This document shows, piece by piece, positions 1 to 5,905 of a DNA stretch of 6,615 nucleotides; the first letter of the stretch is position 1; each line of letters begins with the position of its first letter. The notes beneath the pieces are model-generated. The model saw nothing but the letters and a program-made list of their open reading frames with translations, had not been told where the DNA came from and searched no databases. The stretch lies in the NCBI GenBank assembly GCA_002423265.1, contig DIVE01000057.1:1-6615 (forward strand), in the 5' to 3' direction. Source of the stretch: Methylophilaceae bacterium UBA6140 (GTDB lineage Bacteria > Pseudomonadota > Gammaproteobacteria > Burkholderiales > Methylophilaceae). The position numbers were made by a program, and so were the translations under genes.

Positions 1-196
1 TGTAATAGCCAAACGCCAGCGTCAGTATCCACAGCAGGGCCTTGAATGTGTTCAGCACCGGGACCAGGCTCCAGAACATGTTGCCCATGATCTGCCGGCA
101 CAGCATGTTCTTGAAGTTGACGGTCTTGTAGATGGTCGAGAGCGAGCATACGCCCAACGAGACAAAATAGATGATGAGATATTCGGTCGGAATCAA
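1..196 (-). CDS. Small membrane protein, N-terminal part only
   Basis: This reading frame enters from the left edge and starts at a TTG codon at 196-194. Sixty-five residues are visible (beginning MIPTEYLIIYFVSLGVCSLS). There is no in-frame ATG between this TTG and the stop of the upstream gene, and a good Shine-Dalgarno sequence lies 7 bases before the TTG, which is why I chose this start. Two hydrophobic stretches are seen, about residues 5-20 and 42-65, separated by a short basic/polar segment (YKTVNFKN), so it is probably an inner-membrane protein with at least two membrane passes. I do not recognise the family. It lies 48 bases downstream of the GlcG/HbpS-like gene on the same strand and is probably cotranscribed with it. 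The C-terminus is outside the window. Confidence 0.7.
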   Translation of the reverse strand, partial: MIPTEYLIIYFVSLGVCSLSTIYKTVNFKNMLCRQIMGNMFWSLVPVLNTFKALLWILTLAFGYY

Positions 197-203
197 TCGT
201 TTT

Positions 204-208
204 CTCCC
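204..208 (-). promoter_or_regulatory. Ribosome binding site for the TTG-started gene
   Basis: Read on the minus strand, the sequence is AAGGGAGAAAACGATTG. The GGGAG core lies 7 bases before the TTG. It decides the start, because no ATG or GTG in the same frame is suitably placed upstream. Confidence 0.6.
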
Positions 209-244
209 TTGAAAAACCTGTTTGCGGCACTTGTGTGCGCCGTC

Positions 245-721
245 CTATTTGATTTTATCTGCGGCAGCCGCTGCGATCAGGCCGTCCTCTGCCGAGCTGG
301 CACCGCTGATGCCGATGGCGCCGATGATTCTACCCTCACGCACCAGCGGCACACCGCCTTCGACCGGCACGGCGCCGGGCAAGCCCAACACAGAGGTTCT
401 GCCGCCGTTCAGCGCATCCTCGAACACCTTGGTCGGACGCCGGAAGTTGCTGGCTGAGCGCGCCTTGGCAATCGACACTTCGACGCTGGCGGTCTGCGTA
501 TCGTCGGCTTTCTCAAAATAAACCAGATGACCGGCCGTGTCCACGATTGCAATCGCGACCCTGAGCTTCATACGCTCCGCTTCAGCTGCGGCAACTGCCG
601 CCAATTTTCTGGCGTGCGCCAGATCAATATCCGGCCCGTAGGAAACCGCCGGCGCTGCCCATACCGGGTTCAGAAAACCGAGCAAGCCGACAATGATGAT
701 CAGATATTTGAGTTTAGCCAT
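245..721 (-). CDS. Exported GlcG/HbpS-family (heme-binding-like) protein
   Basis: This 158-residue protein has a typical signal peptide: basic MAKLK, a hydrophobic core at residues 6-20, and likely cleavage after VWA at residue 22. It is therefore probably periplasmic. The mature part is one GlcG/HbpS domain (the DUF336 family). Seen are AHARKLAAVAAAEAERMKL, VAIAIVDTAGHLVYFEKAD near 55-73, a KARSASNFRRPTKVF segment near 86-100, and the family's C-terminal signature EGGVPLVREGRIIGAIGISG (121-140) followed by SAEDGLIAAAA. Family members include the Streptomyces heme-binding HbpS and the uncharacterised GlcG of glycolate operons; heme binding here is not shown by the sequence. GGGAG lies 6 bases before the ATG and supports the start. 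It is transcribed away from the DUF4174 gene and probably leads a short operon with the membrane protein at the left edge. Confidence 0.9.
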   Translation of the reverse strand: MAKLKYLIIIVGLLGFLNPVWAAPAVSYGPDIDLAHARKLAAVAAAEAERMKLRVAIAIVDTAGHLVYFEKADDTQTASVEVSIAKARSASNFRRPTKVFEDALNGGRTSVLGLPGAVPVEGGVPLVREGRIIGAIGISGASSAEDGLIAAAAADKIK

Positions 722-802
722 ATGGCACTCCCGATGCAGGATTTACCCGCCTTAACCGTTGAGAAATTGAACAAAGCCCCGCATTACGGCTCTATCCGGC
801 AT
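722..802. promoter_or_regulatory. Divergent intergenic region, 81 bp
   Basis: This gap separates two divergently transcribed genes for exported proteins, so it must hold at least one promoter for each. On the minus side GGGAG at 728-732 is the ribosome binding site of the HbpS-like gene. On the plus side TTGAGA (759-764), a 17-base spacer and CATTAC (782-787) form a weak sigma70-like pair before the DUF4174 start. The -10 match is poor, so the promoter call is tentative. No convincing operator palindrome is seen. Confidence 0.3.
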
Positions 803-1249
803 ATGCGGCACATGATATGGATATTGTCTTTATGGATGGCAGCGGCTCTCTTCAGTTCCGCACGGGCCGAGCTGGCCGCCAATCCCCTGCTCGACGAACT
901 GTGGAAACACCGCCCGCTGATTATCAGTGTTCCCGATGCGCATCATCCCATGTTGGCAGCCCTGAGGCAAAAACTGTCAGAGCCTGCAATACGTGCAGAG
1001 TTTGATACGCGCAAAATGGTCTATTACGAAGTCACAGGCGGCCTGGCGAGTCGTGAGGGCGAGGCATTGCGCCATGACCAGAACACCGCCTTGTTGCAGG
1101 CATTGAGGCTGAATCCGGCCGATGGTGCAACGGCGTTACTGATCGGACTGGATGGCGGCATCAAGTTGCAAACCGGCAGCATGCCTGACCTGCAGGCGGT
1201 GTTCGAATTGATCGACGGCATGCCCATGCGCCGATGGCAGCGTGACTGA
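803..1249 (+). CDS. Exported DUF4174 domain protein
   Basis: This 148-residue protein of unknown function starts with a signal peptide (MRHMIWILSLWMAAALFSSARA, cleavage likely after residue 22) and is probably periplasmic. The mature part matches the DUF4174 family: LDELWKHRPLIISVPD near 30-45, then a helix with LRQKL, a strand VYYEVTGG (73-80), the core ALLIGLDGGIKLQTG (111-125), and the characteristic ending FELIDGMPMRRW (134-145). The fold looks thioredoxin-like by pattern, but no catalytic Cys pair is present. The frame stays open upstream to 527, but that part is antisense to the HbpS-like gene and lacks a signal peptide at its front, so I trimmed it. ATG 803 has no strong ribosome binding site; ATG 812 is an alternative that would also leave a signal peptide. 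The PPK2 gene follows after 74 bases on the same strand. Confidence 0.85.
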   Translation: MRHMIWILSLWMAAALFSSARAELAANPLLDELWKHRPLIISVPDAHHPMLAALRQKLSEPAIRAEFDTRKMVYYEVTGGLASREGEALRHDQNTALLQALRLNPADGATALLIGLDGGIKLQTGSMPDLQAVFELIDGMPMRRWQRD

Positions 1250-1311
1250 GCTTGTTTACAGCGCCGCCGATTTTATGCACCATCCATGACCAGTCGTCAT
1301 ATTTTGTATGC

Positions 1312-1318
1312 AGAAAGG
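1312..1318 (+). promoter_or_regulatory. Ribosome binding site of the PPK2 gene
   Basis: AGAAAGG lies 5 bases before ATG 1324. It favours this ATG over the longer in-frame TTG at 1252, which would start 2 bases after the DUF4174 stop codon and add 24 residues unlike the family's N-terminus. Confidence 0.5.
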
Positions 1319-1323
1319 CAGCC

Positions 1324-2814
1324 ATGTTCGAATCCGCCGAACTCGGTCATCAGGTCGACAAAGAGGTCTACAAGGCGACCTTGCCCGGACTGCGGGAGGC
1401 GCTGCTGCAAGCGCAATCCGAGCTGGCTGAGAGCAAGGCGTTCCCGGTCGTCATCCTGATCGCGGGGGTCGATGGCGCAGGCAAGGGCGAAGTCGGCAAT
1501 CTGCTGAACGAATGGATGGACCCGCGGCTGATACGGACGCATGCGTTCGGCCGGCCAACCGAGGAGGAGCGCTCGCGTCCGCCGATGTGGCGCTACTGGC
1601 GCGCGCTGCCGCCCAAGGGCAGGATCGGCATTTTCTACGGCTCCTGGTATACCGCCCCCATCATCCGCAGAGCCTACGGCGAGATCAAGAAAGCCGAACT
1701 TGACAACATGATCGAGGAAATCGTGCGTTTCGAACGCATGCTGACCGACGAGGGAGCATTGCTGATCAAGCTCTGGCTGCACCTGTCGAAAGACAAGCAA
1801 AAAAAGCGCATTCACGATCTGCAGAAAAATCCGAAAACGCGTTGGCGCGTCACCGAGGTCGATCTCAAGCACCTCGAACTCTATGACAAGTTTCGCAGCC
1901 TCAGCGGCCATATTCTGCAGGAGAGCAACACGGCCAATGCCCCTTGGGTGGTGATTGAGGGGTTTGACGCCAATTACCGCAATCTGACCGCGGGCCAATA
2001 CATTCTCGAAAGTATCAAAAAACAACTGGCCAATCTTGACTCCACCAACCTCAAGGCTGCCCCACCTATCCTGCGGCCGATAGACAAACTGCATGTGCTC
2101 AACACGCTGGATTTGCACAAATCGCTCGATAAATCCCGCTATGCCGAGGAACTGGAGGAATATCAGGGCCGATTCAATCTCTTGACGCGTGACCCGCGAT
2201 TCCGCGACATTTCGCTCGTCATCGTATTCGAAGGGGCCGATGCTTCAGGCAAGGGCGGCAGTATCCGCCGCATTACGCATGCCGTCGATGCGCGTTTCTA
2301 CAATGTCGTGCAGATCGCAGCACCTACCGACGAAGAGCGTGCGCAACCTTATTTATGGCGCTTCTGGCGTCATATTCCGCGCAAGGGGCATATGACGATC
2401 TACGATCGTTCCTGGTACGGCCGCGTACTGGTGGAGCGGGTAGAAGGTTACTGTAGCGAGCAGGACTGGATGCGCGCTTATGCCGAGATCAATGATTTCG
2501 AAGCGCAACTCAGCGCGCATGACACCCTGGTGGTCAAATTCTGGCTGCAGATCAGTCGGGAAGAGCAGCTCAAGCGTTTCAAGGAACGGCAGAAAACGCC
2601 GTTCAAACGCTTCAAAATGACCGAGGAAGATTGGCGCAATCGCGAAAAATGGGAGGCTTACCAGACCGCTGCCAGCGACATGATCGACCGTACCAGCACG
2701 GTTGATGCACCGTGGACATTGGTCGAAGCCAACGACAAATACCATGCCCGCATCAAGGTGCTGAAGACCTTGTGCGAGGCGCTTGAAGAAAGACTGAACG
2801 GCCTTAAGGATTAA
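1324..2814 (+). CDS. pap: Polyphosphate:AMP phosphotransferase, two-domain PPK2
   Basis: This cytosolic enzyme transfers the terminal phosphate of polyphosphate to AMP to give ADP (family activity, EC 2.7.4.33). The 496 residues carry two PPK2 domains in tandem, the normal architecture and length for this class. Domain 1 (about 13-235) has the Walker A segment GVDGAGKGE (48-56) and a lid segment RPPMWRYWRALPPKG (85-99). Where the second domain has its Walker B Asp and the following Arg, domain 1 has FYGSWY (104-109), so it is probably degenerate at that site. Domain 2 (about 255-490) has FEGADASGKGG (302-312), the lid QPYLWRFWRHIPRKG (341-355), and an intact IYDRSWYGR (359-367), and is likely the catalytic one. 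ATG 1324 is supported by AGAAAGG upstream. The stop codon overlaps that of the convergent gene by 4 bases. Role: salvage of AMP using polyphosphate, feeding ADP/ATP under energy or phosphate stress (inference from family). Confidence 0.95.
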   Translation: MFESAELGHQVDKEVYKATLPGLREALLQAQSELAESKAFPVVILIAGVDGAGKGEVGNLLNEWMDPRLIRTHAFGRPTEEERSRPPMWRYWRALPPKGRIGIFYGSWYTAPIIRRAYGEIKKAELDNMIEEIVRFERMLTDEGALLIKLWLHLSKDKQKKRIHDLQKNPKTRWRVTEVDLKHLELYDKFRSLSGHILQESNTANAPWVVIEGFDANYRNLTAGQYILESIKKQLANLDSTNLKAAPPILRPIDKLHVLNTLDLHKSLDKSRYAEELEEYQGRFNLLTRDPRFRDISLVIVFEGADASGKGGSIRRITHAVDARFYNVVQIAAPTDEERAQPYLWRFWRHIPRKGHMTIYDRSWYGRVLVERVEGYCSEQDWMRAYAEINDFEAQLSAHDTLVVKFWLQISREEQLKRFKERQKTPFKRFKMTEEDWRNREKWEAYQTAASDMIDRTSTVDAPWTLVEANDKYHARIKVLKTLCEALEERLNGLKD

Positions 2815-3491
2815 ACGAAACTGGTCGAACCGGTAGCCGACCCGATCCGGCTCGCCGCATCAGGGTCTCCCATCCAGAAATGGTAGAACTCGCGAACGAC
2901 GGTAAAAAATACTCTGCGCATCTCCCTGTTTTCGAGCAAAGGCACGGTAGCATCAACCACGATGCGATAATTACGATTGGATTTTTCCGGTGCCTCGCGC
3001 AACCGTATCAGCAATATTTTCACCAGCTTGATGCGTGCGTCGACCAGGGCTTTATCGGCACCGGCCTGCCTTAGTGCCAACGTGTAAGCTTTCAGCGGCC
3101 AGGTTTCAGCGGTAGCGAACTTCGCCGTGTCCAGCATTTTCCAGAGCGCCTTGAGATCAATATCCAACGGTTGCCAATCGACAGGATTGGGGTTGAAGCC
3201 GCCCTCGGCATTCAGTGCTGCAATCGATTTGAAATCCTTGATCCAGAAATGAAAATATTCCCGGGCAACGGCAAGGCCAAACGGCCATTCACGTTTATCG
3301 AGCCGGCCCAGAGCATGTTCCACGGCGTCACGGTAAGCCGCACTGTCAAAATCGGCCTCCTCAATGACTGGGAATATGGTGAGCAGAAACTCGCGATGCC
3401 GCTCGAGCGAAATATCGTCTGCGCCGTTACTCTGCAATACCTTGAGATACGCATTCAGTGCTTCCTGTTCGCGCGTTTGCATCGTTGTCAT
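2811..3491 (-). CDS. Unrecognised 226-residue protein with two internal repeats
   Basis: I do not recognise this protein. It has no signal peptide and no membrane segment, is rich in charged and aliphatic residues, and looks mostly helical and cytosolic. Two copies of a repeat of about 73 residues are seen. Copy 1 (about 12-83) contains LNAY, GAD (23-25), YR (53-54), LDKRE (64-68) and REYFHFW (77-83). Copy 2 (about 133-206) contains LKAY, GAD (144-146), YR (175-176), LENRE (186-190) and REFYHFW (200-206), in the same order with offsets of 121-123. A linker at about 92-130 holds a Pro/Asn/Trp-rich stretch (GGFNPNPVDWQPLD). The C-terminal 20 residues are Gly/Ser-rich. The start at 3491 has no clear ribosome binding site; ATG at 3482 (residue 4) is an alternative. 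It is convergent with the PPK2 gene, with no gap, and divergent from the DUF3301 gene. Confidence 0.8.
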   Translation of the reverse strand: MTTMQTREQEALNAYLKVLQSNGADDISLERHREFLLTIFPVIEEADFDSAAYRDAVEHALGRLDKREWPFGLAVAREYFHFWIKDFKSIAALNAEGGFNPNPVDWQPLDIDLKALWKMLDTAKFATAETWPLKAYTLALRQAGADKALVDARIKLVKILLIRLREAPEKSNRNYRIVVDATVPLLENREMRRVFFTVVREFYHFWMGDPDAASRIGSATGSTSFV

Positions 3492-3498
3492 AAGTATT

Positions 3499-3512
3499 TC
3501 AAGTCCGCTTGA
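3499..3512. repeat. Short inverted repeat, 5-bp arms
   Basis: TCAAG (3499-3503), loop TCCG, CTTGA (3508-3512). It sits 8 bases upstream of the start codon of the minus-strand gene, where a ribosome binding site would be expected, so it could be a small leader hairpin or half of an operator. The short arms mean chance is possible. Confidence 0.3.
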
Positions 3513-3552
3513 GATCGTTAGTATTGCTCTTGATGATTGACTTCGCCTGTGG

Positions 3553-3581
3553 CGGGTCGAGCAAATTTATATTCGGGTCGA
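3553..3581. repeat. Direct repeat CGGGTCGA, 21 bp apart
   Basis: Two identical 8-bp copies, at 3553-3560 and 3574-3581, are separated by an AT-rich 13-bp spacer (GCAAATTTATATT). The 21-bp period equals two turns of the DNA helix, so both copies face the same side, as expected for tandem binding sites of a regulator. They lie directly upstream of the candidate promoter at 3591-3619. That they bind a protein is inference. Confidence 0.4.
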
Positions 3582-3590
3582 ATCGGATGT

Positions 3591-3619
3591 TTTCCAAATC
3601 GCCCATAAACCCCGATAAT
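3591..3619 (+). promoter_or_regulatory. Candidate sigma70 promoter of the DUF3301-gluQRS operon
   Basis: TTTCCA (3591-3596, 4 of 6 to the -35 consensus), a 17-base spacer, and GATAAT (3614-3619, 5 of 6 to the -10 consensus). Transcription would start near 3626, about 12 bases before ATG 3638. It is the best promoter-like pair I found in the 146-bp divergent gap. Confidence 0.4.
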
Positions 3620-3646
3620 ACGACATGCTTGAATCGCATGTCATAT
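3618..3646. repeat. Inverted repeat over the DUF3301 start codon
   Basis: The left arm 3618-3628 (ATACGACATGC) and right arm 3636-3646 (GCATGTCATAT) are reverse complements at 10 of 11 positions, with a 7-base centre (TTGAATC). The inner 7 bp are perfect. The element spans the end of the candidate -10 box, the expected transcription start, and ATG 3638. It could be an operator or, in RNA, a hairpin hiding the start codon. Confidence 0.45.
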
Positions 3647-3997
3647 CTGAAGTCTACCAAACTAATTTTTATATCGGCTCATCCTTTGGAAATCATACTG
3701 ATCATTGTCATGCTGCTCGGCGCCTGGTATTGGCTGGACAGCATCTCTTCACGCGAGGCTGCGGTGTCTACCGGCCGCGATCTGGCGCATCGCTGGAACC
3801 TGCAACTGCTGGATGAAACCGTCGCCTGCACCCGGCTCAGACTTGGCCGCAATTCACGCGGTCAGCTGAAAATCATGCGTACCTACGAATTCGAGGTCAG
3901 CACCAGCGGCAGCGACCGGCTCGAATGTCATCTGGTGCTGCTCGGCAAGCAACTGCAATCCTGGCATATCCCGCCCTATCTGCAACCGCTGTATTGA
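3638..3997 (+). CDS. DUF3301 single-pass membrane protein
   Basis: This 119-residue protein belongs to the DUF3301 family, small proteobacterial membrane proteins of unknown role. One membrane helix is seen (about 17-34, LEIILIIVMLLGAWYWLD), followed by the family pattern: SREAAVSTGRDLAHRWNLQL, LLDETVACTRLRLGRNSRGQ (58-76) and MRTYEFEVSTSG (80-91), ending in a short Pro/Tyr tail. The start is uncertain. Family members begin just before the helix, which would fit the in-frame TTG at 3686 (103 residues). ATG 3638 is given because it is the first ATG after the candidate promoter, but neither has a clear ribosome binding site. The frame also runs open to 3509; that part looks non-coding. gluQRS begins 14 bases after its stop, so the two are very likely cotranscribed. 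Confidence 0.75.
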   Translation: MSYLKSTKLIFISAHPLEIILIIVMLLGAWYWLDSISSREAAVSTGRDLAHRWNLQLLDETVACTRLRLGRNSRGQLKIMRTYEFEVSTSGSDRLECHLVLLGKQLQSWHIPPYLQPLY

Positions 3998-4011
3998 GCT
4001 CAGCCCGCGAT

Positions 4012-4905
4012 ATGCAATACATCGGCCGTTTTGCTCCCTCACCTACCGGTCCCTTGCATTTCGGCTCACTGATTGCCGCCGTCGCCAGCTATCTCGAAGC
4101 CAGAACGCATCATGGGCCATGGCTGCTACGGATGGAGGATCTCGACACGCCGCGCACGATGCCGGGCGCTGCCGATGCGATTCTTGCCAGTCTTGAGGCA
4201 TTCGGTTTTCAATGGGACGGCAGTATCCTCTATCAAAGCCGGCGCACGGCCTACTACGCGGAAATATTCGAGCGCCTGAGAGCCGGCGGTCTGGTTTACC
4301 CCTGTGCCTGCACCCGCAAGGAGATTGCGGATTCCGCCACTCGCGGCATAGAAGGTGCCGTCTACCCCGGCACTTGCCGCAACGGCCTCATGCCCGGCAG
4401 AACAGCCCGCGCCTGGCGCATCGCCACCGAAGACATGCTGACTTGTTTCAACGACGACATCCAGGGCGCTGTCAGCCAGAACCTTGCGCGCGACATCGGG
4501 GATTTTGTCCTCAAACGCGCCGACGGCCTCTTCGCCTATCAACTGGCCGTGGTCGCGGACGATGCGGCACAGGGCGTCACCCATGTCGTGCGCGGCGCCG
4601 ACCTGCTGGATTCAACCCCGCGCCAGATCTACCTGCAGCATCTGCTGCAATTCCCCACGCCGCAATACGCGCATGTACCGCTGGCCACCAATGCAGCGGG
4701 TGAAAAACTCAGCAAGCAGACCAAAGCGCGTGCGCTGGATGATGCACACCCGTTGACCGAACTGTGGAAAGCGCTGGATTTCCTCGGCCAGCGCCCTCCG
4801 GCCGGATTGCAACGGGCTTCAACAGCGGAGTTGTGGCAATGGGCGTTTGAGCAATGGCAGCTGAACCGGATTGCCGGGGTACGCGCACTGACATTTACCG
4901 GCTGA
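4012..4905 (+). CDS. gluQRS: Glutamyl-Q tRNA(Asp) synthetase
   Basis: This enzyme activates glutamate with ATP and attaches it to the queuosine base at position 34 of tRNA(Asp), forming glutamyl-queuosine. It is a paralogue of the GluRS catalytic core without the anticodon-binding domain, and the 297-residue length fits. Seen are RFAPSPTGPLHFGSL (6-20) with the HIGH-like HFGS, the zinc site C98-x-C100 plus Y118-x3-C122, the glutamate/ATP pocket segments LLRMEDLDTPR (38-48) and DGLFAYQLAVVADD (171-184), RGADLLDSTPRQ (194-205), and the KMSKS-like KLSKQ (232-236), as in E. coli YadB. All zinc ligands are present. ATG 4012 matches the E. coli N-terminus (QYIGRFAPSP); the frame's upstream extension overlaps the DUF3301 gene. 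In several Gammaproteobacteria the gene follows dksA; here it follows a DUF3301 gene. Confidence 0.95.
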   Translation: MQYIGRFAPSPTGPLHFGSLIAAVASYLEARTHHGPWLLRMEDLDTPRTMPGAADAILASLEAFGFQWDGSILYQSRRTAYYAEIFERLRAGGLVYPCACTRKEIADSATRGIEGAVYPGTCRNGLMPGRTARAWRIATEDMLTCFNDDIQGAVSQNLARDIGDFVLKRADGLFAYQLAVVADDAAQGVTHVVRGADLLDSTPRQIYLQHLLQFPTPQYAHVPLATNAAGEKLSKQTKARALDDAHPLTELWKALDFLGQRPPAGLQRASTAELWQWAFEQWQLNRIAGVRALTFTG

Positions 4906-4980
4906 AATACCTGCCCGCGCTGCGCAGTCTGTCAACGGCTGATGCTACCATTACATATTTGCACCAAATTGATCACCGAC
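4906..4980 (+). other. Short gap between gluQRS and hslO
   Basis: Seventy-five bases, AT-richer in the second half. A small inverted repeat, ATTTG-CAC-CAAAT (4957-4969), lies 11 bases before the hslO ATG. A weak promoter-like pair, CTGTCA (4929-4934) with CATATT (4954-4959), has a 19-base spacer, longer than usual. An internal promoter for hslO is possible but not supported well. No terminator with a T-run is seen. Confidence 0.25.
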
Positions 4981-5883
4981 ATGTCTTCCAATGCACCAGA
5001 GCAGGATACCCTGCACCGTTTCACCTTTGAAAACACGCCAATACGCGGCAACACCGTACAGCTTGATCAAAGCTTCATGATCGCACTGCAGAATCAGAAT
5101 TACCCGGATTTTCTGCGCATCGCGCTGGGCGAACTGATGGCCGCCGGCTTGCTGCTCTCGGCCACACTGAAAATGCACGGCGCGCTGATACTGCAGATTC
5201 AGGGCAAGGGCGCGCTGAAACTGCTGGTGGTCGAATGCAGCCGCCATGCAGACACAGACGCGTTGACCTTGCGCGCCACCGCCAAATTCAGCGAAACCCT
5301 GCAAGCGGGCAGCCTGCGCGAGCTGATCGGTAACGGCCATTTCGCCATTACCCTGGACCCGCAGGATGGCGGCGGCGGTTACCAGGGTATCGTGCCGCTG
5401 GAAGGCGACAGCGTGAGCGAAATGCTGGAGAACTACATGCGGCGCTCGGAACAGATTGAAACCGGCATCTGGCTTGCATGCGATGGCAAACAGGCGGCCG
5501 GCATGCTGTTGCAGAAGCTTCCCGACCAGCAGGAAACCGATGCCGATGCGTGGAACCGCATCAATCTGCTGGCAAAAACCGTACAGAACGCTGAGCTTTT
5601 GCAACTGCCTGCCGAGCTATTGCTGCACCGGCTTTTTCATGAAGAGGATGTGCGCCTGTATGACGGCCAGCGCGTGCAGTTCCTTTGCAGCTGTTCTCGT
5701 GATAATGTGAGCAATATGCTCAGAATGCTGGGGCAGGAAGAAATAAAAAGTATTATCGAGGAGCGTGGTGAACTTGAGGTGCATTGTGATTTCTGCAACC
5801 GGAATTACAGATTCGACGGAATCGATTCCGAGCAACTGTTTTTCACAGACATTGCGATGCCCGCACCACCAGGTCGCCATTAA
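4981..5883 (+). CDS. hslO: Hsp33, redox-regulated chaperone
   Basis: Hsp33 is a cytosolic holdase that is inactive when reduced and zinc-bound and becomes active when oxidants such as hypochlorite or peroxide with heat form disulfides and unfold its linker. The 300-residue length is normal. The N-terminus (LHRFTFENTPIRGNTVQL, 11-28) matches E. coli Hsp33. The core domain includes LGELMAAGLLLSATLK (49-64), QIQGKGALKLLVVE (72-85), the GGYQGIVPLEGDSVSEMLE segment (132-150) and the SEQIETG helix (156-162). The redox switch is complete: C236-x-C238 and C269-x2-C272 (FLCSC and HCDFC), so the protein should be redox-responsive. ATG 4981 was chosen over ATG 4942 because the extra 13 residues have no family counterpart. 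It lies 75 bases after gluQRS and 22 bases before the DUF2062 gene. Confidence 0.95.
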   Translation: MSSNAPEQDTLHRFTFENTPIRGNTVQLDQSFMIALQNQNYPDFLRIALGELMAAGLLLSATLKMHGALILQIQGKGALKLLVVECSRHADTDALTLRATAKFSETLQAGSLRELIGNGHFAITLDPQDGGGGYQGIVPLEGDSVSEMLENYMRRSEQIETGIWLACDGKQAAGMLLQKLPDQQETDADAWNRINLLAKTVQNAELLQLPAELLLHRLFHEEDVRLYDGQRVQFLCSCSRDNVSNMLRMLGQEEIKSIIEERGELEVHCDFCNRNYRFDGIDSEQLFFTDIAMPAPPGRH

Positions 5884-5905
5884 TTAAATACCCGACGGCC
5901 GACCG

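Noticed and set aside
197..244. GCAC/GTGC hairpin between the two left-edge minus-strand genes as a terminator
   Set aside because: The stem is 4 bp with mismatches outside it and no T-run; the genes look cotranscribed.
527..802. Long N-terminal extension of the DUF4174 frame
   Set aside because: It is antisense to the HbpS-like gene, is low in family-like sequence, and would bury the signal peptide inside the protein.
1250..1323. Separate promoter for the PPK2 gene
   Set aside because: TTTACA at 1255-1260 resembles a -35 box, but no acceptable -10 box follows at 16-18 bases.
1297..2118. 273-codon open frame opposite the PPK2 gene
   Set aside because: It is a shadow of a strongly conserved coding gene in high-G+C DNA; its translation resembles no family and it has no start signals.
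2821..2852. Hairpins after the PPK2 stop as a terminator (CTGGT/ACCGG and AGCCG/CGGCT)
   Set aside because: Stems are only 5 bp, there is no following T-run, and they lie inside the convergent coding gene.
3509..3637. Upstream extension of the DUF3301 frame as coding
   Set aside because: The residues do not resemble the family, and the stretch holds promoter-like and repeat elements.
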